Source: Chromera velia
Lineage: Eukaryota > Sar > Chromeraceae
Assembly (NCBI GenBank): GCA_018398765.1
Contig: JAHBMJ010000606.1
Coordinates: 22,501 to 37,500, forward strand
Length of the DNA: 15,000 nucleotides
Direction of reading: 5' to 3'
Shown here: piece by piece, positions 7,683 to 15,000 of the stretch
How positions within the stretch are numbered: position 1 is the stretch's first letter
Layout of the letters: the number at the start of each line of letters is the position of its first letter
The notes under the pieces: model-generated
The model's database searches: none
The model's input: only the letters and a program-made list of their open reading frames with translations
Told to the model about the DNA's origin: nothing
Program-made: the position numbers and the translations under genes

Positions 7683-9783
7683 GCAAATGCTGGCAGGATC
7701 TCAAAAGAGGTCAAGGTCTATCTATCGTGCCAGTAGAATTTTCTGTTGATTTTGCCTCTTTTGTGTACGGCCTCATGGCTATCGTTGAGTAGGCTGAGTC
7801 GACTGTCCAAACACTAATAATTGCTCTCAATCTTTTCCGCTTCACATGCAGTTTCTCTTTCCTATGCAGAGTCCCACTTCCATACAACACCGATCGATCA
7901 CTTCACTATTGCTGCCTCCGTCAATGGACGCACAGCTGTGATATAAATGTAGGTATCTGCAGGTAGACACACATAGAGTCAGACGAATACAAGGGCAGAA
8001 AGATTTAGAAGACAACCAAGATAAAAAACATTTAAAGCGCAATATGCATCCCTGGCTTCCCCTTTCGCTGCACTCCATATAACGTGAACGTTACAATGTG
8101 ACCCCTCACTCCCTACATCAATTTGCAGGAGGCTCGAGAGTTCTTCGCAAAGCATGCAGCACCCTTCTTCTTTGTTGAGCTCTTCCGTGCCAAACTCCAT
8201 CGTGGTATGTCTGCGTTAGAGAGGCAAAGAAATAGATTTGGAAAGAGCGAGTTTCTGTATAAATGAGGGTGTGATTCTCTCTTTCAATGTGTATGTATGT
8301 ATGTATGTGTATGTATGTGTATGTGTATGTGTGTATGTCTACAGACGGCTGAATGTGAGTACAAAAGGCTGCACGCATGTGATTGGATCTGCATGTATGC
8401 AAGGGTAAGGTGACTTCAGTGACTGCATTGGTACTCAATTCAGCCAACCGGTCGGGGGCGGCCTTCGCAAGGAGGAAGCATGAAAATCGTTCCTCCGCCT
8501 TCGGCTTCCTCAGCTACGTCGTGGATTATGCCGTTAGGGGCCGTCGTCAGCTCATGGAAGACAACGCAGCCTACGTCAATGCAAAAAGGGTGCAGAAAGA
8601 GATTTTGGAGGTGAGTGGATGCAACTAGGTTGGAGGAACTTTTAATGGACTGAGTCCTGTATGGCATTGTATGGCTATGAGATGAAAAGAGTACATGGGA
8701 TTTATTGGGAGCTTCTTTGACAATGTCTCATTTAAAAACTAATAAGTTTCTAGAATAAAGTCATGGAAGGCTGCTTTCAACTGGCCCGAAGGTCCGACGT
8801 AGTGCATCAGAGTCTTGATGTACACATCCAATCATATCATCATCATCAGTGCATGTGTCTCTCTCCCCTCTTTTATTCCTTTTGGGCTCTTTACAAAACT
8901 TTGCTTGTTCTTAGCCTCCGTCTATTTATCGTATATATCTCCCGCCTTTTGGGTTCTTCTCCCTCTGTACTTGCCATCAACATAGGGCAACAAAATATAA
9001 CAAACGTCTTTTTAAAGTATTTTTTTTTTTAATTTCAGGAGACAGTGTGCTTCAGAGTTTTCTTCGTACTTTTTATTCTATTTCATTGTTCTTTTCTATA
9101 CCTTTACCCGTCTAGTTGCCAAAACAGAAAAAGACCCCTGCAATCGTGAAGGCAACAGTGAACGACGCAAAGAGACTGGGAGGGAGGACGCGAAAAACTT
9201 TGAAATTCATATTGGGTAAGACAGAGGGCCAAAACCTCACAGCGCAGAACAAGTTCAAGCTATGAGTCTTCGCGGGGCGACCTCACAACATCTTGTAACT
9301 ACAACAATCCGAAGGAACAGGCGCTCTGTAAGCAAGTGACACGACCATACATGACCCTTACACACTGGAATGACTGACTTCTCCCTCCACAGCCTAAAGG
9401 TCATTCGCTGTGTGAGAATTCATGCATGCCTCAGACTTGCTTTTTCATTCATGTTCCCTGAGTTCCTCCTTTAGTCTTTCCTCTTGACCCTCCCCATTTT
9501 TCTTTCTCCCATTTTATTCTTCTGTTCTTTTTTTTTTTTCTGCTTTCTTTCTGTCTCACTTTATTTTCTTTCTGGACCTTGCGCGGCTTTCTCCGATCAT
9601 ATTTTGTTTAATTGCATGGCTGCCTTCACATTTTTTTAGACATTTGTTTCTTAGACTGGCGGTTTTCTCCTCTGATTCTCTGTTCTTACATTCAGTAGTA
9701 TGTTTTTTCTCTGATCATTTTAAAACTTGAATTTCTTTGCAGGTTTGGGTCGCAAGGCAGAGCATTGCCCCAAGAAGGGGTGA
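7683..9783 (+). CDS. Basic multi-exon protein with a weak H2A-type histone-fold look
   Basis: Proposed exons are 7683-7715 (tentative; may end at 7709), 8129-8204, 8444-8610, 9116-9215 and 9743-9783, ending in TGA. Phases match (0, 1, 0, 1), with donors GTATGT, GTGAGT and GTAAGA and acceptors TTGCAG and CTAG. The protein reads ANAGRISKE, then AREFFAKHAAPFFFVELF, then the large exon, then a Lys/Arg-rich tail ending RKAEHCPKKG. In the large exon, NRSGAAFARRKH recalls the H2A segment SRAGLQFPVGRIHR, and VVDYAV...QLMED...NAKRV recalls H2A helix 2 and loop 2, though the first loop would be about nine residues short. This is resemblance by eye; a histone-fold DNA-binding or chromatin role is only a guess. 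The phase-0 entry at 7683 also fits the end of the cyclin-like exons, so it may be the C-terminus of that gene. An in-frame alternative acceptor at 8419 would add eight residues. Confidence 0.5.
8288..8338. repeat. (GTAT)n/(GT)n microsatellite
   Basis: GTAT units mixed with GT units over about 50 bp, inside the intron between the exons at 8129-8204 and 8444-8610. Confidence 0.95.
9216..9742. other. Last intron of the basic protein gene
   Basis: It starts with GTAAGA and ends TTCTTTGCAG. The second half is rich in pyrimidines (T and TC runs from 9440 on). No other feature is seen. Confidence 0.6.
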
Positions 9784-9860
9784 GGCAGGAGGGAGTACAG
9801 AGGAATAGCCTAAGGGCGGGGGGGGCGAGAGAGAGCATTAAGAGAAGAGAAGATCAACAC

Positions 9861-9913
9861 CGTGGATTACGCTCTTAGGGGCAGTTGTCAGCTTATGGAA
9901 GATTGGGCAGCCG
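9861..9913 (+). pseudogene. Partial duplicate of the central exon of the basic protein gene
   Basis: About 51 bp match the parent segment at 8520-8570 at roughly 41 positions. The translation keeps frame: [17 protein letters not shown] against VDYAVRGRRQLMEDNAA. Five of the changes are silent third-base changes (Tyr, Ala, Arg to Cys region excluded, Leu, Asp), so the copy may have been under selection for a time. It starts about 80 bp after the stop codon of the parent gene and runs directly into a TG repeat. No exon boundaries or the rest of the exon are seen, so it is probably a gene-end relic of a tandem duplication. Confidence 0.7.
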
Positions 9914-9931
9914 TCAGCTCAGAGGGGGCTC

Positions 9932-9988
<57 letters not shown>

Positions 9989-10028
9989 GTATGTGTATGT
10001 ATGTATGTATGTGTATGTGTGTGTGTGT

Positions 10029-10069
<41 letters not shown>

Positions 10070-10073
10070 TGTG
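9932..10073. repeat. Long (TG)n microsatellite
   Basis: About 140 bp of TG repeats with scattered TATG variants. Alternating purine-pyrimidine of this length is a known Z-DNA former. The Cys-Val open frames over it, and His-Thr on the other strand, are artefacts. Confidence 0.95.
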
Positions 10074-10380
10074 GAGGAGAACTCAGCAATGATTCATGTA
10101 GGTCGTCTTTTGTTCTATCGATCTTATCCCCCGAAGGAAGTAGTCCTACACTATTTTTGAATGTAGTGAGAGCCTCAGGGAATGGTGGTATAAATGACAG
10201 GCACACGTACATTGGCTTTTCGAGAAGGGCCTTCACGCAGCCTGCGCCTTTCTCATTTATGCGTGTCACTCCATCATTTAGAGAAAAATGACGAACCGAT
10301 GCAAATGAATGCCCATGCAATTTGATGCTTAGCACCGATACAGAGCATCACGGTGGTCCCTGGCAGTCTTCTAGATGGTT
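10074..10380. other. Spacer without recognisable genes
   Basis: Base composition is like the gene regions. Short open frames here extend from the TG repeat and do not resemble any family. Confidence 0.5.
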
Positions 10381-10572
10381 CGGATATACAAATAACACAA
10401 TCCAAACTATAGATGTAGTATTCTTCTATTGTAGATAAGAACCACCTATTTTTATATTAAATTCAAATAAATTTTATATTTGTTCTGATATAGCTTAGAA
10501 TCACACATATCTTTCTGCAAATTTGTGTTTAAGTTATTGATTTAAAAAATATATTTAGTATATAATCAGCTA

Positions 10573-10599
10573 CTATATATATATATATATATATATATT
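10573..10599. repeat. (AT)n tract
   Basis: An uninterrupted AT dinucleotide run of about 26 bp within the AT-rich island. Confidence 0.9.
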
Positions 10600-11611
10600 A
10601 AACTACATTAAACATATTAAAAATTATCTTTTTTTTTTAATCTATTTTCACTTCCTATAGTTTTACTTCAATCTAGACTTTTGTTTGTAAGTTTATCAAA
10701 TTTTATTTGTTGTTAGTCGTTTGTTGCCGTAGTTGTTGCCTAGATCGATTTTGATTTAGAGATTGATTGATTAGGGTCTTCCCACATCAGCAGTTTAGCC
10801 TCTAGTTTAATAGCCTACAATTCAATATTTTTTATATGATCATGATGTATAAGGTTAAAGCCGGTAAGCCATATAGGCTCTGGTCCACCTAGTATTTCCT
10901 GCATAGATTCAATCCTTCGACCTAGGCCCCACTGGGGCATTTGATGGGCTTAAAAAAGATAAAACCTACATTATGCAAAAAACCACCACCTTAGCGGTCT
11001 TCCCAGTCTTCTTCTCTCCCACATACGCCCGGCGGGACCTGTGGGAGGGCAACAAAAACTAAAGGAGGGCAATCATGAGATCGATAAAGTTCACACACCC
11101 CCCCCACCTCTACCTTCTCCCTCTCCCTCTTCATGTGAAAGCCTCTGGTGGAAGTGGTTACGATTCCGCCTGGCGCCGCCCATGTTCACCCAACTGCACT
11201 TCCAGGATAAAAAGGGGAAAATGCTTTGGCGGACCCTACAGAAAGGCCTCCAGGCACTCACCACCCAAAGACAAAGGGAGGAAAGATAGAGAAGGACCAA
11301 CAGGATAAAAACTCCACACTGAGTCCGAGTCTCTCCACAAATCTTTTGCCAGTATATCAACTTCCAGTGAAGTCAATGGTAGTATAAATAAAACTGTCAA
11401 CCGTCAACTTTATTAATTGAAATTAATTGAAATCTCTCAAAAAGAATGATCTTCTAGTGAGAAAGGAATAATATCATTGCTTACTTCAAGTTGTGGTCGC
11501 TCTTTCTTTAATATTGATTGCTCACTGAGCCTCACTCTGCCAGTGGGGTTTGTGTTGTGTACTAAAACGGCAGTAAAACTTTATCTAGGCGTGGGGCAAT
11601 ATAAATAAATA

Positions 11612-11668
11612 TTATTCGAATAAATAAAATGAGGCCAAAAATATAGTTCATATAATATTCATTTTATT
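11612..11668. repeat. Left copy of a diverged direct repeat
   Basis: It begins with TTATTCGAATAAA and ends with ATAATATTCATTTTATT, with about 27 bp of AT-rich sequence between. The same two blocks in the same order recur at 12450-12503. TTATTCGAATAA is itself a 12-bp palindrome. Confidence 0.7.
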
Positions 11669-12302
11669 CGGGTTTTTTTGAGGGGTACCTAGAAAACGAA
11701 GACGTTTGGGAAGCTGAAAAATATACCAAAAAAAGAACATATTTTTCTTTTTTTTTTTTGACCCTCAAAAACAAGTTTTTTTAAAAAAAAATATAAAATA
11801 AAATAAAAATAAAATTAAAAAAATATTTATACTATATTTAAAAAACTATAAATGTTTTAAACAAAAATATATTTTCTTTTAAAAATTTTAGTCATAGAAT
11901 GATAAATGTTTAATTCAATTTTATATTTTAATCTAAATAACAATTAATGATGTTTTACATCGGTCTTTATACAACTCTTGCTCTAGCAGCTTCTTTTTCC
12001 AAGATCTTTAACAGAGAAAGAGAAACCTCAGCCCAACCACCCACGATATACCGGTTTCCTTGAGGCATCTTCATTTAGCGATGTCGAATTCTTTTTGATT
12101 CGAGCAACTCCTAAAATGTTCTCAAATTTAGTTCTGTCTGTATCTTGCACGAGCAACGCAAACGAACCTGCCTCTTCAGATTTTTCAAGCAGAGGGCACT
12201 AGAAAGGGCAACGAATGCAGCTCACTTCCCAATTTCTGTGTTCTGGGTCTTTTGCCACGCGGCCAGTAAATCTTCTTCCAGTAGAGCTGAAGACGGCTTG
12301 TA

Positions 12303-12348
12303 CAGACAGTTTGTTTATATATTAAAGCGGCAGACAGTTTGTTTATAT
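12303..12348. repeat. 18-bp direct repeat, two copies
   Basis: CAGACAGTTTGTTTATAT occurs exactly at 12303-12320 and 12331-12348, separated by 10 bp. Confidence 0.9.
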
Positions 12349-12350
12349 GT

Positions 12351-12399
12351 CAGCTATAAGTCTCTAGCTAAGTCTACAGCTAAGTCTGGCTGTAAGTCC
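12351..12399. repeat. Tandem repeat, about 12-bp unit, four copies
   Basis: Successive units CAGCTATAAGTCT, CTAGCTAAGTCT, ACAGCTAAGTCT and GGCTGTAAGTCC. It follows directly after the 18-bp repeat pair. AAGTCT also resembles a weak donor, so splice predictors may misread this array. Confidence 0.85.
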
Positions 12400-12445
12400 G
12401 GCTAGGGTGATCAATGCAATCAACAAGAAAAATCGAATAAATAAT

Positions 12446-12503
12446 AATTTTATTCGAATAAAATTTTGAAAGAAAAATCTTTTTGTATAATATTCATTTT
12501 ATT
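12446..12503. repeat. Right copy of the diverged direct repeat, with 20-bp palindrome
   Basis: 12446-12465 is a perfect 20-bp palindrome, AATTTTATTCGAATAAAATT. From 12450 the block order TTATTCGAATAAA ... ATAATATTCATTTTATT repeats that at 11612-11668, 838 bp away in the same orientation. Confidence 0.75.
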
Positions 12504-12901
12504 TATGTTGTCCTCCGCCTAGAATTTTATTGTAAGTCTACGTTGGTATTATATTCTAAAATATTAGTTTGATCGATCGAATACACACAGGTGACAGTTC
12601 TAGGAACAGTTTAAATTATATATATGTTCTACTAACTTTCAAATCTTTTTGAGTGATAATAATATATACTGATAAAATTTAAATAGAGTTTTGAATGAAA
12701 ATAAATTAGTTGATAAAACCGATGAATCATCATTATTTAATTTGCGGCCATTATAGTCTAAACATTTATGAAACAATGTATGCATACTCCGTATTTTACG
12801 ACTAGTTTTGCTAGCGCTGCATACCCGTCTAGATACCAGTGACTGTCACTTACTGCCATCAGTGCCGTGCAGTGAGATATCAATTCTTCCAGACTTTTAA
12901 T

Positions 12902-13723
12902 TTAATCTTCGACCGCTGACATGTGATTTGTTTCTGAATATTCACTTTCATCTGCCTCCTCTGCAGAGGATTCTTTAAGATCATCGGAAGACTCAGGGGA
13001 GTGCCTTGCTCCACCAGAGAATAGAGGGGGTTCAAGAGAGGGGGGCCTATACGGCAGGGGTGCACAGCCTTTTCGAGCCCCCCCACGGGATCGCGAGGTC
13101 CCTGTCTGTGTCGCTCTCCATTCACGGAAGCGCGTCCGAGGAGGTATCGCTCGGTGCTGGAACGACCGCGCAGATCCGGCACCGCTCCTTGCCCCCAACC
13201 CCACGACAGAGCTAACTGATAGAGATCTGCTAAGGAGCCGATGGGCCATCGGATACCCACTCAACGAAGCCAACGAAGGCGCAGGCGCATGGAATCTCTC
13301 TCCACTCCCAGACCTATGTAGCAGATATCGACGGATTTCGATTGCGCTGTGTCTATCCACGGCAAGGCCATCCAGACTTTGCGTATCAAATCTTCCTGCC
13401 AACCCCCCCAACTGGAGAGACAAGGACCGACTGTCTCCAGGGAATCCTGCCCTCAACAGACCCTGTCTGACTGCGGCTGCCGCAGCGGCACGAGACCTGC
13501 TGGCTGCCAACGTTGCGGGAAGGGGGAGCCCCTCTTCCCTCACGGCCCTGGCCCTGCGCATGTGCTGATCCAGAGGGCCAGATCCTGTGTAGTCTGCATG
13601 CAGCCAAAGGATCGATCGAATAGTTTTCATGCAGACGCATCGGGGTGCCTGCCTTGTTGATCTACAGACCGCCTGGTCGGCTGCATGGTCGGTCTGCAGG
13701 AAGAAGGAAGAACCTGACTGCAT
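12902..13723 (-). CDS. Uncharacterised 273-residue open frame, antisense alternative
   Basis: A long uninterrupted frame rich in Ser, Arg, Ala and Gly, with a hexa-Ala run and an acidic end (SSDDLKESSAEEADESEYSE) just before the stop. The acidic tail speaks for coding. Against it, the middle is compositionally dull and it lies opposite an equally open plus-strand frame that has a good splice acceptor. Third codon positions of the two frames coincide, and in that arrangement one strand can stay open because the other does. No family is recognised. At most one of the two is likely to be the true gene. Confidence 0.3.
   Translation of the reverse strand: MQSGSSFFLQTDHAADQAVCRSTRQAPRCVCMKTIRSILWLHADYTGSGPLDQHMRRARAVREEGLPLPATLAASRSRAAAAAAVRQGLLRAGFPGDSRSLSLQLGGLAGRFDTQSLDGLAVDRHSAIEIRRYLLHRSGSGERFHAPAPSLASLSGYPMAHRLLSRSLSVSSVVGLGARSGAGSARSFQHRAIPPRTRFREWRATQTGTSRSRGGARKGCAPLPYRPPSLEPPLFSGGARHSPESSDDLKESSAEEADESEYSETNHMSAVED
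12967..13568 (+). CDS. Uncharacterised plus-strand exon of 199 residues ending in a stop
   Basis: The polypyrimidine-rich TTTCATCTGCCTCCTCTGCAG ends at 12966 and looks like a strong 3' splice site. From there the frame is open to TGA at 13566-13568. It has no ATG near its start, which fits an internal exon. The protein includes SEDSGECLAPPENRGG, then WAIGYPLNEANEGAGAWNLS, then ARDLLAANVAG, with mixed composition including Trp, Asn and Tyr, as expected for a folded protein. I do not recognise a family. The upstream exon would have to lie in or beyond the AT-rich island. The competing minus-strand frame covers the same DNA. Confidence 0.4.
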
Positions 13724-14286
13724 GCCAAAGAGGCATCAAAGCAGTCTTCAGGGAGGGAAATTTCACCTACTGGAGGAATGATGGAAAGAGGAGCGAAACG
13801 AAAGAAGGAAAGGCAGACGACGAGACGGCAGGGAAACCCAAGAACATGAAAGGAAACGAAACAGAGCACAGCACTCGCACCCACCGACCCACCCACCGTT
13901 TACACACACAAACGCCACCAGGCTGAGAAGAGCAGTCGCAAAGTAGGCAAACGAGAACCAGAAGGCCGCCTGCAGAATTTGTTCAGGCGTGCAAGTGTGC
14001 GTGTATGCATGGGTGCTTTCAAGTTTTGCTAGCGAGCACGTGTGTGTGCATATGTATCTTACATTTATTGACATGTTGAGAAAGTGCTTGTGAAGCACCT
14101 ACAGTATACTATCCCACCAAAACTAGAGCACTCTGCAGGGGGGCTGGCAGGCAGACAGGCGGGTAGCGAGACAGACACGCAGGACGGAGAAAGAGAGGAG
14201 AAAGTCACTGGCAATCAACCCTGACACGCACGTTGAGATCTCTCTGCCCTCGGTGGCCTCATCTGCGCAGCAACCTGTGCACACTT
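13724..14286. other. 3' side of the transporter gene, with one possible membrane-segment exon
   Basis: Mostly without coding signal. On the minus strand 13904-13969 lies between a CTGCAG acceptor and a GTAAAC donor, is 66 nt (phase 0 at both ends) and encodes AAFWFSFAYFATALLSLVAF plus Val-Cys, a clear hydrophobic helix. It may belong to an unrecognised minus-strand gene or an alternative 3' form of the transporter, or be chance. Confidence 0.35.
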
Positions 14287-15000
14287 CTAAAACTTGGAAG
14301 ACACCAGAAATGACACCGAGGTAAAACAAACAACCAAAGCCAAACATGCAAAAAGGGGCTCAAAACCTCCGACGACCCGAGCCAACCGACCGACCGTCTC
14401 GAAGCCCAGTTGTGCCACAAGGGTGCTGCTGAGGAAGGGTGCGAGGGCCTCTCCGAGAGAGACTGCACCGACTACCAGGGATACAGCCTCGGGGGATGCC
14501 TCAACAGACTCTTCTTCCTCCTCCTCCTCCTCTTCGTCCGTATCTTCACTACCCTCCTCACCCTCTTCCCCACCCCCCACGCTACTATTGCTCCCAGCTT
14601 CTGAGTTAACAAAACTCTCGTCAGTTGTTGACGCTTCCGTGGCCACAGACTCTTCCGATACCGCCGCACATTTTTCCAACCACATTCTTCTCGCGACTTT
14701 TTGCATCCAGGCAACTGTAGGAACGTACGCGCACCCCTGACCAAACCCCGCAAGCAGCACTCCTGACAACAAACACCCCCACGCGCCTCGCTTTGAGTCA
14801 CCCCTCCCCACAAACAACACTGTAGGCAAAGAAGGGACCACCAACTGAAACCCAACAGCGGACATCACAATGCCAAACCCAGCCACACACGCAAATGCCG
14901 TCTGACTTCGCTCCACCTCGGCCTCCTCATCTCTTTCACACTCCGTCTCGTGGCTGCCGTCAAAAAACGAACTGCCATCCGAGGCATTCTGTGTCACACT
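14287..15000 (-). CDS. MFS transporter, C-terminal part, cut by the window edge
   Basis: The frame is open from the window end to TAG at 14287-14289, about 237 residues. Hydrophobic helices lie at about residues 33-64 (AFACVAGFGIVMSAVGF), 72-95 (GAWGCLLSGVLLAGFGQG), 170-195 (SLVVGAVSLGEALAPF) and 212-232. The pattern LGEALAPFLSSTLVAQLGFE matches the helix-11 region of drug/vesicular-amine-type MFS carriers (LG..LGP..GG.L....GF), so I place these as helices 9-12. Such proteins move small solutes across membranes using ion gradients; the substrate cannot be told. Between the second and third visible helices is a long loop with Ser/Thr and an acidic run including nine successive Glu. This is much longer than usual at that place and probably cytosolic. 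A first residue cannot be assigned because the gene starts outside the window. Confidence 0.7.
   Translation of the reverse strand, partial: SVTQNASDGSSFFDGSHETECERDEEAEVERSQTAFACVAGFGIVMSAVGFQLVVPSLPTVLFVGRGDSKRGAWGCLLSGVLLAGFGQGCAYVPTVAWMQKVARRMWLEKCAAVSEESVATEASTTDESFVNSEAGSNSSVGGGEEGEEGSEDTDEEEEEEEEESVEASPEAVSLVVGAVSLGEALAPFLSSTLVAQLGFETVGRLARVVGGFEPLFACLALVVCFTSVSFLVSSKF

Larger units (their letters stand above)
10381..12960. other. AT-rich mosaic island without convincing genes
   Basis: From about 10381 the sequence becomes strongly AT-rich (10381-10960, 11360-12140, 12400-12940), with more GC-balanced patches at about 10960-11350 and 12140-12400. The patches carry short open frames (11041-11289 plus, 12145-12405 plus, 11091-11360 minus) with no family resemblance. 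Inside are a TA repeat, palindromes centred on TTCGAA, a diverged direct-repeat pair and short tandem repeats. The seven bases TCTAGAT occur at both edges (10370 and 12828), which could be a target-site duplication or chance. No transposase or reverse transcriptase is seen. A non-autonomous mobile element, a pile of decayed elements or an AT-rich spacer are all possible. Confidence 0.5.

Noticed and set aside
9885-10335. Cys-Val-rich plus-strand and His-Thr-rich minus-strand proteins
   Set aside because: They are artefacts of the TG repeat; apart from the exon relic at 9861-9913 nothing resembles a protein family.
10377-12827. Transposon with TCTAGAT target-site duplication
   Set aside because: The seven-base match alone could be chance, and no terminal inverted repeats were found at these edges.
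13349-13660. Plus-strand frame with paired Cys residues (CQRCGKGE ... CVVC), suggesting a zinc-binding end of a retroelement protein
   Set aside because: Cys spacing is irregular, no reverse transcriptase motif is nearby, and it overlaps two longer open frames.

Overview
The window reads as nuclear DNA from an intron-rich microbial eukaryote. Coding pieces are short, sit between GT...AG boundaries and keep reading phase across introns. Introns and spacers are full of simple repeats (ACAG, CT, GA, GAAA, TG), and the proteins carry Ser, Pro and Glu runs. An alveolate alga such as a chromerid would fit, but that is a guess from style, not from a diagnostic gene. There are no rRNA, tRNA, CRISPR or bacterial operon signals. 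All exon models were assembled by eye.

Left part (1-2800). Two minus-strand coding pieces are visible. At 654-948 is an exon with one Cys2-His2 zinc finger running into a Ser/Pro-rich tail. The likely end of that tail (to 239) lies in another frame, so there is a frame break in a Ser-codon repeat. At 1494-1937 is the N-terminal half of a short-chain dehydrogenase very like D-3-hydroxybutyrate dehydrogenase; its half with the catalytic Tyr-x-x-x-Lys is not in the window. The spacer 1938-2800 holds CATGCATG blocks, a 26-bp palindrome and small tandem repeats.

Middle part (2800-9920, plus strand). A decayed protein-kinase fragment (about 2970-3245) has its motifs in alternating frames. From 3936 to 6703, seven phase-compatible exons spell a divergent cyclin-like fold. 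From 7683 to 9783, four or five more exons encode an unrecognised basic protein with a weak H2A-type histone-fold look; they could be the end of the same gene, since the phase fits, or a separate gene. A damaged copy of its central exon lies at 9861-9913, next to a 140-bp TG tract.

Right part. 10381-12960 is a mosaic AT-rich island without convincing genes but with a diverged direct-repeat pair and palindromes. 12900-13720 is open on both strands, with a good splice acceptor favouring the plus strand. 14287-15000 is the C-terminal part of a major facilitator superfamily (MFS) transporter on the minus strand, with a long acidic loop; it runs off the window.

The genes do not form an evident pathway. 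The most unusual parts are the cyclin-like and basic/histone-like exon chain with its duplicated exon, and the set of broken or half genes.
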